A stretch of DNA of 64,000 nucleotides from DATFJT01 sp965230755 (GCA_965230755.1 CBDDLT010000019.1:24409-88408); one strand, 5' to 3'. Shown: positions 18,090 to 27,200, counted from the stretch's first letter. The notes: generated from the letters alone by a model not told the origin. A program made the numbers and translations.

Positions 18090-18821
18090 TCACTCCAGTT
18101 GAACACTGCTGCCGAAAGAAACTTTTGCTTTTCTCGACTTAAATAACTCAATCCAAAAGTGAGTAGCGCTTGATATATTCCTATCGTTTTCACTATCTCT
18201 AAAACTGATGAATTGAATCTCAACAAAAGACATATCATCGGATAACTTACAAAAGGAATCCTTAGACAACTTGGCCAGTGTTTTATCAATATCGATCTGA
18301 TTGCCGGATCGATAGAATGACGTTGAATTATGCTCTAGCATATCAGAGAAAATAAATATCCTTAGAGGTCTCTTGTCAGCACTGCGTTTGGCTATTTCCT
18401 GACACAGAGGCTCGTAGATCCTTGTGTACTGGTAAGGTGGCTCAGCTAGTGCAACAACCTTTTTAATTGACTCTCTAAGATTATTGGCAAATTGCGGCTT
18501 AACCTGGCGGTTGATCTGAACGTCGGTCATTTTAGATTCAATGGCATGGAACCCAATCTTATAACCTCTGTTGTTTCCAAGATCGTTAAGAGGATAGACC
18601 TCACAACTAATCCCATGGCAGGAGGAGAATCCATCCTCCTTTTCAAAATAATGTAGCAGCCGTTTGAATTCAATCGGCAAATACTTGGTTAAGGCTTCCA
18701 ATTGATCGTGATCGGTAACATCCAGATAAATCAGATAGTCCTGTATAACCTTCTCACTACATTGTGAGAAGGCATTCAGATTCAAAAATAGAAAGCTGAT
18801 AATTAATAGAAGTAAACGCAT
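18090..18821 (-). CDS. Secreted vWA-like protein
   Basis: A 243-residue protein with a signal peptide (about residues 1-19, cleaved after AFSQ). The mature part begins with a strand IYLDVTDHDQL, where von Willebrand A domains carry DxSxS, and later has RIFIFSDMLEHN, the strand and loop often seen as 'FSDMLDN' in vWA proteins. The MIDAS motif is incomplete, so metal binding is uncertain. It is likely periplasmic. It starts three bases before the end of the upstream four-TM gene's spacer, consistent with one transcript. Confidence 0.55.
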   Translation of the reverse strand: MRLLLLIISFLFLNLNAFSQCSEKVIQDYLIYLDVTDHDQLEALTKYLPIEFKRLLHYFEKEDGFSSCHGISCEVYPLNDLGNNRGYKIGFHAIESKMTDVQINRQVKPQFANNLRESIKKVVALAEPPYQYTRIYEPLCQEIAKRSADKRPLRIFIFSDMLEHNSTSFYRSGNQIDIDKTLAKLSKDSFCKLSDDMSFVEIQFISFRDSENDRNISSATHFWIELFKSRKAKVSFGSSVQLE

Positions 18822-18824
18822 GGC

Positions 18825-20168
18825 TTATGATTTAAAGAATTTAAGAATATTGTTTTCACGAGGATCAATTCGATCCAATTCAAAGTGAAGAGGGCTGGTA
18901 AAAATTCCATCTCCTCCGTCCTTACGGTTTTTGAGATTTAGATCGCGGTATTCACTGGAAATGATTCGGACCTTGTCTTCTACAATCGTCTGACCATTAT
19001 TGATATCGGTCACAATTTGATTATACAGGCCAAGAGCCTCCTCATATTGAGTAACCCTCTCTTTGACTTCATCAGTCAGAAGATGTGAATTACCAGCCAC
19101 CCGAATTTTAGCCTCATCGATAAGTGCAGATTTTTCGGATTTCGCTATCAGGATTTTTGCCTCCAATGCCGGAACCTTAACGTGCACCTCTTTCCAGCTA
19201 TGTTCAAACGAACTATGAGTATCGTGAGCAAAATAGCTGACCAGAGTTCCTATGAGTAACATGGCAAAATTAATAGCAAAAAATATCCAGAAAGAAGCAT
19301 CCTGCAGTGCTGCTGAATAATCGATACTCGAAACTGTTTCCACAATATTGCTCGTGCTATTAAAATCAAACATTCCGTCACTGGATTGATCCGCTGACTG
19401 TACAGCATGCCATCGTAAAATTGATCCAGTAAAAGCAATGACAATCACCAATAACAGTAGGACATACTGAAAAATCTGTGCCTTTAGAGGCTTATTTGCA
19501 CGTCGAAGTAATTGGCCAAGGAAATGACAAACGAAAGCAACTACAACTGTTATGGAGAGGGCAACAATTATAACAGCATAGCGATCCAAATTCATCTGCT
19601 CAAGGAAGAACCGTATAAACTCGAATTCAAAAAGGCCGAATAGCATAATAACAAACCAAAGCAGCCAGGGCTTCTTGATGAATAAAGGCCAGCCGTTTGT
19701 TTGCCCTGTAGGACGGTTGCACTTTGACTTTTCAAGGTTGAAACTGGTATGGATACTCTGTATGCTTGATCTCAAAGAATCAATAATACTATCCTTGATC
19801 TCAATTTTACTATAAAGATCAGCAACCAATCTACTACACTCTTTATAGTAATCAGATTGCTTGATGTCTTGCGCTATGGCATCAATAGCACCGCTGAGAT
19901 CACTGACTATGGATAGTGATTTCGCAAATAACTGGTGATATAAAGACCTGAATGAACTAACCAATTGTTCCTCAAAACGTGCAGATTCGTTTCGCTTGGG
20001 AACGTTTAGCTTGCCGTCATCGGGTCCGCGGACACCAACTTTTGAAAGTTGATCCGTAAATAAATCGCCGATCAATTTTAATGGATCAGAAACCGGATGA
20101 ATAATGTGCTCACGTACGTACGTACGGGCAAGTGTCAATAATGCGATAAGTTGAGTAAGATTTAGCAT
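18825..20168 (-). CDS. Four-TM protein with coiled-coil flanks, unknown family
   Basis: A 447-residue protein. The N-terminal about 170 residues are helical and charged, with heptad-like stretches. Four hydrophobic segments follow between about residues 185 and 335 (for example LLWFVIMLFGLFEF and FWIFFAINFAMLLIGTLVSY). The C-terminal 110 residues are again a predicted coiled coil. It could be a membrane scaffold. It lies between the M48 peptidase and the vWA-like gene with spacings of five and three bases. Confidence 0.6.
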   Translation of the reverse strand: MLNLTQLIALLTLARTYVREHIIHPVSDPLKLIGDLFTDQLSKVGVRGPDDGKLNVPKRNESARFEEQLVSSFRSLYHQLFAKSLSIVSDLSGAIDAIAQDIKQSDYYKECSRLVADLYSKIEIKDSIIDSLRSSIQSIHTSFNLEKSKCNRPTGQTNGWPLFIKKPWLLWFVIMLFGLFEFEFIRFFLEQMNLDRYAVIIVALSITVVVAFVCHFLGQLLRRANKPLKAQIFQYVLLLLVIVIAFTGSILRWHAVQSADQSSDGMFDFNSTSNIVETVSSIDYSAALQDASFWIFFAINFAMLLIGTLVSYFAHDTHSSFEHSWKEVHVKVPALEAKILIAKSEKSALIDEAKIRVAGNSHLLTDEVKERVTQYEEALGLYNQIVTDINNGQTIVEDKVRIISSEYRDLNLKNRKDGGDGIFTSPLHFELDRIDPRENNILKFFKS

Positions 20169-20173
20169 GCTAA

Positions 20174-21322
20174 TTACTTTTTAGATTCAATATTAAATTC
20201 AATAGCTCGTTGTTTGGCCTCAGCCGTCAAGGTTGCACAACAGGCAAAGCGTTTGCTTGCTTTGGGATGTGTACTAACAAAAGAATTTTTAGGTGCGGAT
20301 TTCTCTTGGTTTGCCCAGCGGCTGAAAATCATAATGCCTTTCTCCACATTATATCCAGCTTGGGCGCAAAGCCACATTCCGCCGCAATCTGCTTCATACT
20401 CTTCCGGGATGTTAAAAGGAATGGTAACTAAATTGATAATGGCATCAGTGATTTTCCCACCTACTTCTCCTAAATTTTCTACCAGGAATTTTTGTTGACG
20501 TAATTTCAATGTAGTATGGCCCTTCACTTGGTGGGCAATCTCATGTCCCAAGACAAGAGCCAATTCGTCTTCGTTTTGAATACTGCGCAACATTGATGTT
20601 GTGATATATATATTTCCACCAGCAATTGTAAAGGCATTCACAACTTGTCCACTTTTTACCAGATAAACCTCAAGAGATGGCCTGACGGATCGAGGTGCAA
20701 ATTGTTTCAGACTTTCAAAAACAGTTTCTACTCTTTTGGAATCGGCGTTTTTTACTAGAGGAAACTCATTGACGATGACTTTATGAATCTTTCCTGAAAA
20801 TTCTTTCAGTTGATCATTTCTGATAGGATCAGTTATTCTGTCAATGATATTCTCATGACCCTCAGTAAGGTATGTGAGGGTTTTTTCTGTCAAGGAAAAA
20901 TTGCCGCAGGATTCTGAGGCATAAGAACCGTCAACATCTGCCCAAGTCTCGTAGTGGTACAAAAACTCTGGGACCTTCGAGGAAGGAACTTCGGGATTAC
21001 CACAACTAGCAAGACCTAAAAAGGCCAACAGTATTAAGGCCGTTGGGCTTGATCCCGTACGGTTTGGGTTGGAGGCGGGTTGCAACCCACGCAGTGCTAA
21101 TTTCCAAGCAACGGAGCGGGATGGGCAATGCGAAAAAGAACCAATATTTTCTGAAGCCGAAGCAACCTCTTCAGATATGCGTTGCCGTTGTTCCCAGCGA
21201 GCCGTGTAAAAAGTAGCAAGGGAACTTGCATAAGCAAGTCGCAGGAAAAAAAGAAACGTAAAAAGTAAAATTATCAAAAGCATTGTCGAAGATTTTAATG
21301 AACAAATCTTCTCTACGTTCAA
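20174..21322 (-). CDS. M48 family metallopeptidase lipoprotein with anomalous N-terminus
   Basis: The catalytic domain is clear: HEIAHQVKGH (zinc-binding HExxH), then EYEADCGG with the third ligand Glu and a SxHP motif near the C-terminus. This matches M48 periplasmic peptidases (Oma1/BepA-like). A lipoprotein-type sequence LILLAFLGLASCGN lies at about residues 90-103, well inside the open frame. The first about 85 residues come from a GC-richer repeat-like segment (RWEQRQRISEE, LQPASNPNRTGS) fused to another hydrophobic start. There is no ATG just before the lipobox, so either TTG/ATA-type initiation occurs or the repeat has replaced the original start. First gene of the minus-strand cluster. 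Confidence 0.75.
   Translation of the reverse strand: MNVEKICSLKSSTMLLIILLFTFLFFLRLAYASSLATFYTARWEQRQRISEEVASASENIGSFSHCPSRSVAWKLALRGLQPASNPNRTGSSPTALILLAFLGLASCGNPEVPSSKVPEFLYHYETWADVDGSYASESCGNFSLTEKTLTYLTEGHENIIDRITDPIRNDQLKEFSGKIHKVIVNEFPLVKNADSKRVETVFESLKQFAPRSVRPSLEVYLVKSGQVVNAFTIAGGNIYITTSMLRSIQNEDELALVLGHEIAHQVKGHTTLKLRQQKFLVENLGEVGGKITDAIINLVTIPFNIPEEYEADCGGMWLCAQAGYNVEKGIMIFSRWANQEKSAPKNSFVSTHPKASKRFACCATLTAEAKQRAIEFNIESKK
21045..21245. repeat. GC-richer repeat-like element read through by the M48 gene
   Basis: This stretch is visibly richer in G and C than its surroundings. It contains the palindromes CCGTACGG (21055-21062) and GGGTTGCAACCC (21077-21088), and three alternating arms GCAAG/CTTGC/GCAAG at 21216-21238. 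On the minus strand it is open and encodes the odd internal segment of the M48 protein. Exact borders are a guess. The composition and palindromes suggest a dispersed intergenic repeat that has invaded the 5' end of the gene. Confidence 0.5.
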
Positions 21323-21859
21323 CTTCGACGATTGTATCGCTTATTTGATAAATCCTACTTTTTCAAAGATTATAACATAAATTTAACGCAATTCAAAACA
21401 AAAAACCAAATCAAGCATACTGGAAGCTCATTCAAAGTAATTGACAGTAATTGAATGCCATCCTAAGTGTCTGATAGTCAAATAAATTTCAATTGTGAAA
21501 AATATTTGGATATTAAATGCATTAACTTCACCTCCCATTTGCAGCACATTGCCGTCCTCGTTCCTGCGGGCGACAAAGAGCTGCAAGCTTAGCAATCGGT
21601 TGCTAAAAATATTAACTTAGGACGATTAAATGAAATGAAAAAGGCCAGCAGAGAACATTAGATATAACGCCATACCTCCTATCGTCGGTACAGGCGTATA
21701 TCATTATCCGTTATCCGTAGTTTCCAAACTACGGACTCCTATCTTTTTGGATCTTAATGATATTGGTTTGTATTTTGGAAACTCAAACAATACTGGGAAT
21801 TAAACCAAACCATAAAAATGAAGTCCAATTCATATATTATCACCGAAAATTATTGGATT
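21323..21859. other. Intergenic region with repeats
   Basis: No gene is visible. The stretch includes a GC-rich patch with GCAGC/GCTGC arms around 21541-21585 and the left copy of the direct repeat. An in-frame ATG at 21818 for the protease is not used because the signal peptide starts at the ATG at 21860. Confidence 0.55.
21708..21790. repeat. Direct repeat, left copy, with hairpin
   Basis: About 83 bases closely matching 23287-23368. The shared core starts ccgttatccgtag and includes the hairpin CCGTAGTTT-CC-AAACTACGG at 21715-21734, followed by a common TCTTAATGATATT block and GTTTGTA. The two copies lie in the same orientation on either side of the M43 protease gene. Confidence 0.75.
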
Positions 21860-23158
21860 ATGAGAACAATCTTTACACTATCTATTCTATTAATAGGATT
21901 TTCCACTTACGCTCAACGACAAGATTGTGGTAACGATATAATCGAACATTCTCTATTTGCTTCAGAACAAGACTATATTAAACATTATCAAACCATTAAT
22001 TCTACAATAAACAATCAGGTTCAAAATCAAATAGCCCTAAGAAATGCTGAGGTTGACACTTTTGATGTAGTATTTCATGTCATTCATCTGGGAGAACCAT
22101 TAGGTACAGGAACCAATCTGTCAGAAGAACAAATTCTTAGCACGCTCGTGGCATTAAATCGAGATTTCAGAGCTATACCTATTCATGATAGCATAGCCAT
22201 ATCACCAAATGGAACCGATTCTGAAATATTTTTCAGAGCCGCCTGTATAGACCCTGACGGAAATTCAACCAATGGAATTGTTAGAAAAGACGGTTCTTTG
22301 ATTACAGATTTTACTCAAGATGGAATTCAAATATCTACCCCTCAAGACAATGGTAACATTTATGAAGTAATGGACTCCAGCAGGTGGTCAGAGGATAGGT
22401 ACATTAATGTTTATATTTCACACGCTATAAAGGTTGTAATGAACGGTAATCAGATAGGTGCAGCGGGGTTTGGTCCAATTAGTCAATGGTGGCAATATGA
22501 AATCGGAGGCGTATTTTTGACCCCAACTAGGGTCGGTGTTGATGTAGATGGGTCTTTGGGATACAACATTTCAAACCCTTATAATAAACTTGCCTCCCAT
22601 GAAATGGGTCACTATTTTGGTTTATGGCATACCTTTCAAGGAATGTCATGCGATGAAACGGATTGTACAACACAAGGAGATGGAGTTTGTGATACTGAAC
22701 CTCATGATAATTCGTCTCCTTTTCCAATGGACACCTCTTGCAATGAATTCAATGAATGCGTTAATCGGGAGCCCATTGAAAATCTAATGAATTATGCTGG
22801 TCAAAATTGTGGACATGTATTTACTCCAGGGCAAAAAGATAGAATGAAAGGTGTCATACATGAACACTTAAGCGGTTTGGTAAATCACCTAAGTTGTGAT
22901 ATGACAGCTGGATTAGAAAGTGAAGTTGATAATTTCGGAATAGAGATGTACCCAAATCCAATTTTGGACGAACTTTATATTTCATCAGATAAGAATGCAG
23001 AATTGTATTTATACAATTTGGAAGGTCTTCAAATTATGGAAATCCGCATTTCAGATGGATTAACAAAAATTCATTTAGCACATTTAAATGCTGGATTTTA
23101 TCTTATTAAGGGAAACATTGGAAATAGTTTCTATTCTAAAAAACTAATCAAGATTTAA
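21860..23158 (+). CDS. Secreted pappalysin-like (M43) metalloprotease with T9SS sorting domain
   Basis: From ATG 21860 the protein has 432 residues, with a signal peptide ending at TYAQ. The zinc site is HEMGHYFGLWH, the HExxHxxGxxH metzincin motif, at about residue 247. A run of cysteines follows, then NLMNYAG, the Met-turn region of M43. The last about 70 residues (MYPNPILDELYISS onward to KKLIKI) are a type A type IX secretion sorting domain. It is therefore exported and processed at the cell surface. I choose 21860 rather than 21818 because it begins the signal peptide. The gene stands alone between two copies of a direct repeat. Confidence 0.88.
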   Translation: MRTIFTLSILLIGFSTYAQRQDCGNDIIEHSLFASEQDYIKHYQTINSTINNQVQNQIALRNAEVDTFDVVFHVIHLGEPLGTGTNLSEEQILSTLVALNRDFRAIPIHDSIAISPNGTDSEIFFRAACIDPDGNSTNGIVRKDGSLITDFTQDGIQISTPQDNGNIYEVMDSSRWSEDRYINVYISHAIKVVMNGNQIGAAGFGPISQWWQYEIGGVFLTPTRVGVDVDGSLGYNISNPYNKLASHEMGHYFGLWHTFQGMSCDETDCTTQGDGVCDTEPHDNSSPFPMDTSCNEFNECVNREPIENLMNYAGQNCGHVFTPGQKDRMKGVIHEHLSGLVNHLSCDMTAGLESEVDNFGIEMYPNPILDELYISSDKNAELYLYNLEGLQIMEIRISDGLTKIHLAHLNAGFYLIKGNIGNSFYSKKLIKI

Positions 23159-23214
23159 TAAAAATCATAAATTATTAAAAAGAAGCAAACCGCCTACATA
23201 GGCTAAAACGTTCA

Positions 23215-23234
23215 TAGCCAGCAAAAGCTGGCTA
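23215..23234. repeat. Perfect 8-bp hairpin downstream of the M43 gene
   Basis: TAGCCAGC-AAAA-GCTGGCTA forms a perfect eight-base stem with a four-base loop. It could end the protease transcript, but no T run follows. It may instead be part of the repeat family around this gene. Confidence 0.55.
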
Positions 23235-23286
23235 CACCTCATATACGAGACCGTACGGTGCAACTAAAAAAGAAAAATATACGCCT

Positions 23287-23368
23287 CCGTTATCCGTAGT
23301 TACCAAACTACGGACACCTATTTTTAGATCTTAATGATATTAGTTTGTAGATTGGAAATAACAAACAA
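23287..23368. repeat. Direct repeat, right copy, with hairpin
   Basis: About 82 bases matching 21708-21790 with scattered substitutions. The hairpin core is CCGTAGTT-ACC-AAACTACGG at 23294-23313; one loop-side base differs from the left copy while the outer stem is kept, which suggests structure is conserved. Confidence 0.75.
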
Positions 23369-23563
23369 CGCAGGAGAAGGAGAATTACCTATCTTAATCT
23401 ACAATGAAAGTATATCATCCATTATTCATTGTTGTCAAAATTGGAGTGAAACTCAGAAAAGAATTCGAAAAATTGAAACAAATTTTGAATCAAGGTCGTT
23501 TGTTAAATCGTGGTAGGGCTATTAATGAAGATATCCCGCCTTTTACAATTTTATATAATAATA

Positions 23564-23758
23564 ATGAATTACGGTAAAGTTAAATTTTTCAATGACAGCA
23601 AAGGGTTTGGATTCATCACACCAGATGATGGAGGGAAGGACGTTTTTGTTCATGTAAATGGATTAAATGTGAATTCGCTAAACGAAGGAGACAAGGTTTC
23701 TTATGATGTCGAAGAAGGAAGAAAAGGATTAAATGCAGTGAATGTCGAATTGGCTTAA
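23564..23758 (+). CDS. cspA: Cold shock domain protein
   Basis: A 64-residue single cold shock domain. RNP1 reads KGFGFIT and RNP2 reads VFVHV, the nucleic-acid-binding motifs, following GKVKFFND. It binds single-stranded RNA or DNA as a chaperone. The start is ATG 23564, giving MNYGKVKFF, the standard CSD opening; upstream in-frame starts would add an unrelated tail. A good terminator follows at 23789. The symbol is used for family membership; the specific paralogue is not determined. Confidence 0.92.
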   Translation: MNYGKVKFFNDSKGFGFITPDDGGKDVFVHVNGLNVNSLNEGDKVSYDVEEGRKGLNAVNVELA

Positions 23759-23788
23759 CTGTCAAATTTTAATTCTTAAGTAATACAG

Positions 23789-23816
23789 GCCCGTCAATAT
23801 TTTGATGGGCTTTCTT
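23789..23816 (+). terminator. Rho-independent terminator of the cold shock gene
   Basis: The stem GCCCGTCAA / TTGATGGGC (one G-T pair) with a short ATAT loop is followed by TTTCTT. It lies 30 bases after the cold shock stop. Confidence 0.75.
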
Positions 23817-24177
23817 AGTCCAGACATTATGTAGAAGATTATAAGTCTTAGATGCTCAAACGTAAATCTTCCCAGGACATCAAAACAAAATAATGTCCAT
23901 TATAGTAAATCTTCCCTTGTCCTTAGCTTCTGTCAAAGTTGGACAAGCCTAAAGTACGGACGGATATTAGATGATAAATACTGTTAAGAGATTGATTTGC
24001 AATTTTCACCAAAGGCGGACAGGTCCGATCTACAGATAAATATTAATACTTGGCAATTCTAAAACTCCATCAAATCCACGATTTACCTTATGGCTATAAT
24101 ATAAAAAAGGCATGTAAATGAAGACACCCAATATATTTCCACTCACATACCCTTTGTTTTCCCGTTAAGAATTGATC
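23817..24177. other. Intergenic region, nothing recognised
   Basis: About 360 bases between a terminator and the 3' end of a minus-strand gene. I see no ORF, RNA gene or clear repeat. Confidence 0.5.
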
Positions 24178-25191
24178 TTAATTCGCTAACATATAGGTAA
24201 TCTTAGTTAACCACTTTGCTGGATCTTTTTCCTGACTTGGATCTGTCACATACTCTTCGATCACAATATCTTTGTTCGTTAAACCAAAGTCGTTTAAGCA
24301 TTTTTCCATTGCCATATGTGCACTGGCTGTACCTGAGTAATCTCCATAATAATCTATTTGAAGGGCTTTCCCCGCAGGTACCGTGTAAGAAGTAGCACCG
24401 CTGACTTCTGTGGCTTCTTTGACCGGAATAGCAGCCGCCATATCTGCAATACCTGCTTGTTCATCATACTTAAAAAATATACCACAAGGCATACCGGACA
24501 TTTCAGCACCAGCTTGCTGCACTTTACCAAATAAAGCACCTAGGTTTTGCTGATAGAACTGAGATATGTTATCCAAACCTACTTCACTGCGATTCATCAC
24601 AAAATGCCTATCACCTAAATCGATATTATTTACCTTATAACCGTCATACATTCTTTCACTTGCTTTCTTCTCAGCAATTTCTTTTATCGCTGCTAATCCG
24701 TCCGTATAGCTCTGTTTGATGGCCCCTTTCATCATGAGATTCATTGGTCTCATAATAAAGGGTGTTTTGCCCCCGTCAAAATCCCAAGAAACTTTGGTTC
24801 CATCTTCTCCTTCCTCAAACTTCCAGTTGCTATAACTGGCCTCATCAAAACCATCGAAAAACATTTCTGTTCGTACAGATTCACCCTTTACTGTTTCCAC
24901 AATCTCTTGCGTTCCTTTTCCAGCTTTAGGACCATCCCAAGAAACCTTTGCTCCTTTGCCCACATGCATATCTGAATAAGTATTCACCATTGCCGTGTCC
25001 ATCTTGTTCCAAGGGGACCATTCATCCCAGGCCTTTAAATCATTGACCATATTATACACCATATTGGCCGGAGCTTTCATGGTGGCAGACTGCTCAATTT
25101 TTAGATTTTTAGGAGCAACAAATGCTGCTACCAGCAAATAAAGAACTACCAGAAGTAGAAGAATTCCCAGTACCCATTTTAAGAATTTCAT
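24178..25191 (-). CDS. Membrane-anchored SRPBCC plus GyrI-like protein
   Basis: A 337-residue protein. One N-terminal transmembrane helix (about residues 5-27) is followed by an SRPBCC/polyketide cyclase-like domain (MKAPANMVYNMVNDLKAWDEWSPW, about 38-175). The C-terminal half (about 180-337) resembles a GyrI-like small-molecule-binding domain (YTVPAGKALQIDYYGDYSG). Both are hydrophobic-ligand-binding folds. The physiological ligand is not known. It stands alone. Confidence 0.75.
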   Translation of the reverse strand: MKFLKWVLGILLLLVVLYLLVAAFVAPKNLKIEQSATMKAPANMVYNMVNDLKAWDEWSPWNKMDTAMVNTYSDMHVGKGAKVSWDGPKAGKGTQEIVETVKGESVRTEMFFDGFDEASYSNWKFEEGEDGTKVSWDFDGGKTPFIMRPMNLMMKGAIKQSYTDGLAAIKEIAEKKASERMYDGYKVNNIDLGDRHFVMNRSEVGLDNISQFYQQNLGALFGKVQQAGAEMSGMPCGIFFKYDEQAGIADMAAAIPVKEATEVSGATSYTVPAGKALQIDYYGDYSGTASAHMAMEKCLNDFGLTNKDIVIEEYVTDPSQEKDPAKWLTKITYMLAN

Positions 25192-25386
25192 AATTGTTGA
25201 TTTTAGTTTTATATAGTTAGATCATTGAGTAAATAATGATTTAGACAACCATTAGCTCGATAACAATATAGTTGAAATTGGCCAAGTTTTTAAAATATAG
25301 GAAAATATTGACCCCAAATAAGATAAAACTCCTTGAAACCCAACAATTCCCTATTTTTACCAAACTTGCTACGATAAAAAAACGAC

Positions 25387-26196
25387 ATGAATAAATTCAT
25401 TTTCCTAGCCCTAGCCTTCTTTTTAACAGGATGCACACAACAAGCAAAAAAAGAAGAAATAACAGCGAAGGAAGACAAAGAAATTGTCAAGAAGCAACGA
25501 CCGGTTGCTGCTGAAAATGGTAAATTCTTCGAAATAGAAGGAAGGAAGATGTTCTATGGCGGTGAAAACGAAAATCAGCATTTCGACATAACGGACTACC
25601 TGCTTAAAGACGACCAGTTTCATTATGGAATTGGTCGTGAAAAATTCCCAGCTTTGTTAGATCCTGAATTTATTTCAGTTAATGAAGCAGACTCAATTTG
25701 GGCAGACAGCACAAGATTCTTGTTGGCTTTTTCGGGAAACGAAGCCAAGGCTTATTCCGTAAAAGATCTAACCAGGCATGAGATTGTAAATGATGTTTTG
25801 GATAGACAGCCAATTATGGCCGCTTACTGCATATTGGCTGATTTAGGTGCCATTTATGCACGGAACTATGGAGATCAAGCGCTCACATTTGCATTAAGTG
25901 GATATACTTATTTCGATGAAGATGTATGGGATGGATTGGACGGATTTGTATTCTGGGATAGGGAAACGGAAAGCCTATGGTGGCCTTTGATTGGAAAGGC
26001 GGTTTCCGGACCTCTTAAAAATGTGAAACTCCTTGAAATGGATCAATCAAATTGGAAAGATACTACCTGGAAGTACATCAAAGACCATTATCCCAATGCT
26101 CAGATCTTAGAGTCAGGTCAAGACTTTGAAAGACCAACAGAATGGCAAAAAATGGAAGATTTGACACCGATATTACAGCATTACTTGGTTGAATAA
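25387..26196 (+). CDS. DUF3179 domain lipoprotein
   Basis: A 269-residue lipoprotein with lipobox FLTGC near residue 17. It matches DUF3179: FPALLDPEFISV, then a SGNEAKAYSVKDLTRHEIVND stretch (family pattern G-x-ARAYP..HEIVND) and YCILADLGAIYAR where the family usually has a Cys-Pro pair. Function of the family is unknown. The start at 25387 gives a normal signal. Confidence 0.8.
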   Translation: MNKFIFLALAFFLTGCTQQAKKEEITAKEDKEIVKKQRPVAAENGKFFEIEGRKMFYGGENENQHFDITDYLLKDDQFHYGIGREKFPALLDPEFISVNEADSIWADSTRFLLAFSGNEAKAYSVKDLTRHEIVNDVLDRQPIMAAYCILADLGAIYARNYGDQALTFALSGYTYFDEDVWDGLDGFVFWDRETESLWWPLIGKAVSGPLKNVKLLEMDQSNWKDTTWKYIKDHYPNAQILESGQDFERPTEWQKMEDLTPILQHYLVE

Positions 26197-26345
26197 TGAA
26201 TCAAACCAATTAAAATATATAACAGTAATCTTCAACAAACACTACCTTAAAATTGAAAATCTATGAAACCTTAGAGTTTTATATTTTTATCAATGAAATA
26301 AATGATTTCAAAAATTCGTAATCACCTGAACTGATCACGGTTAAA

Positions 26346-27200
26346 TTAACCACTAACCACAAACCGATACCCTACCCCTCGAACATTCATGATCTTCAAA
26401 CTAGGATCCGCTTCTAATTTCTTTCGCAACTTAGAGATAAAAACATCCAAAGTTCTTCCAACATAGTCGCCATCATCACCCCAAACGACCTCCAGAATAT
26501 GCTCTCTTTTTAGGGTATTATTTTCATTAGAGAATAACAAAAAAAGAAGATCTGATTCCTTACTGGAAAGCTGAATCGATTCTTCCTTTAGCGTTAACAT
26601 CATGGTTTTCTGATCGAATCGATATCGACCAATATTGATTAGATCGGAATCATTTCTGGTTTTCCTTTTTCTATTGACAAAAAAGAAAATCAGGCCCAGC
26701 CCCAACAATATTACAAGACCAAACAAGTATTTCGAATTAAAATCTGTCTTGACCTCACCGGATGTCAACTCGCTTTCCTTATCGATTCCTGTAAAGTAAA
26801 AGGTATAACAGGCCTCGGGTAATTCTCTTTGCCTACACGCCAACAAATCTATATTGTTCTCCAAAGTCGCCCGAAAACTATGGACCAGTTCTTTACTTTT
26901 GCATTCTTCAACTTCGACGATATAGTTATCCTTTATTTGGGATTTTTCAAACACCTTGACTATGGAATAAGAAAGCAAATGGGGTTCGAAAGCAAATTCT
27001 CGCTCGAATCGGATAGAATACCTATTGTCAAGCTTTTCTATCGGCAGCACACGTGAAGTGCTGTCGTTGAGCTGCATAAGAAATTCATGTCCAACCGCCC
27101 GGAGGGCAACCTTGGTCAATTGATCTTTGTTCTCAGCCTTAGTATTTACTGCAAGCAAAACTGAGACAACCAAAATGAATATGCTTTTCTTCCATACCAT
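26346..27200 (-). CDS. Membrane-tethered winged-helix transcription regulator
   Basis: A 284-residue protein. A signal-like N-terminus precedes an about 140-residue periplasmic segment. One transmembrane helix follows (FGLVILLGLGLIFFFV, about residues 160-180), then a C-terminal OmpR/PhoB-type winged helix of about 95 residues (LSSKESDLLFLLFSNENN, then GRTLDVFISKLRKKLE and VRGVGYRF). There is no receiver domain. It resembles ToxR/CadC-type one-component sensors that bind DNA while anchored in the membrane. It is divergent from an SRPBCC-like lipoprotein gene 139 bases away, a plausible target. Confidence 0.85.
   Translation of the reverse strand: MVWKKSIFILVVSVLLAVNTKAENKDQLTKVALRAVGHEFLMQLNDSTSRVLPIEKLDNRYSIRFEREFAFEPHLLSYSIVKVFEKSQIKDNYIVEVEECKSKELVHSFRATLENNIDLLACRQRELPEACYTFYFTGIDKESELTSGEVKTDFNSKYLFGLVILLGLGLIFFFVNRKRKTRNDSDLINIGRYRFDQKTMMLTLKEESIQLSSKESDLLFLLFSNENNTLKREHILEVVWGDDGDYVGRTLDVFISKLRKKLEADPSLKIMNVRGVGYRFVVSG

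Larger units (their letters stand above)
23159..23563. other. Intergenic region with hairpin and right repeat copy
   Basis: No credible gene. It contains a strong hairpin at 23215-23234, the palindrome ACCGTACGGT (23250-23259), and the right copy of the direct repeat. A 60-codon frame at 23334-23516 crosses the repeat and has no recognisable content. Confidence 0.55.

Noticed and set aside
20112..20126. Short tandem ACGT repeat (about 3.75 units)
   Set aside because: It lies in coding sequence and is too short to call a functional microsatellite.
21708..23368. CRISPR array or insertion sequence at the repeat pair
   Set aside because: Only two repeats about 1.5 kb apart with a protease gene between; no cas genes, spacers or transposase.
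23334..23516. 60-codon open frame overlapping the right repeat
   Set aside because: It reads through repeat DNA and shows no coding features.
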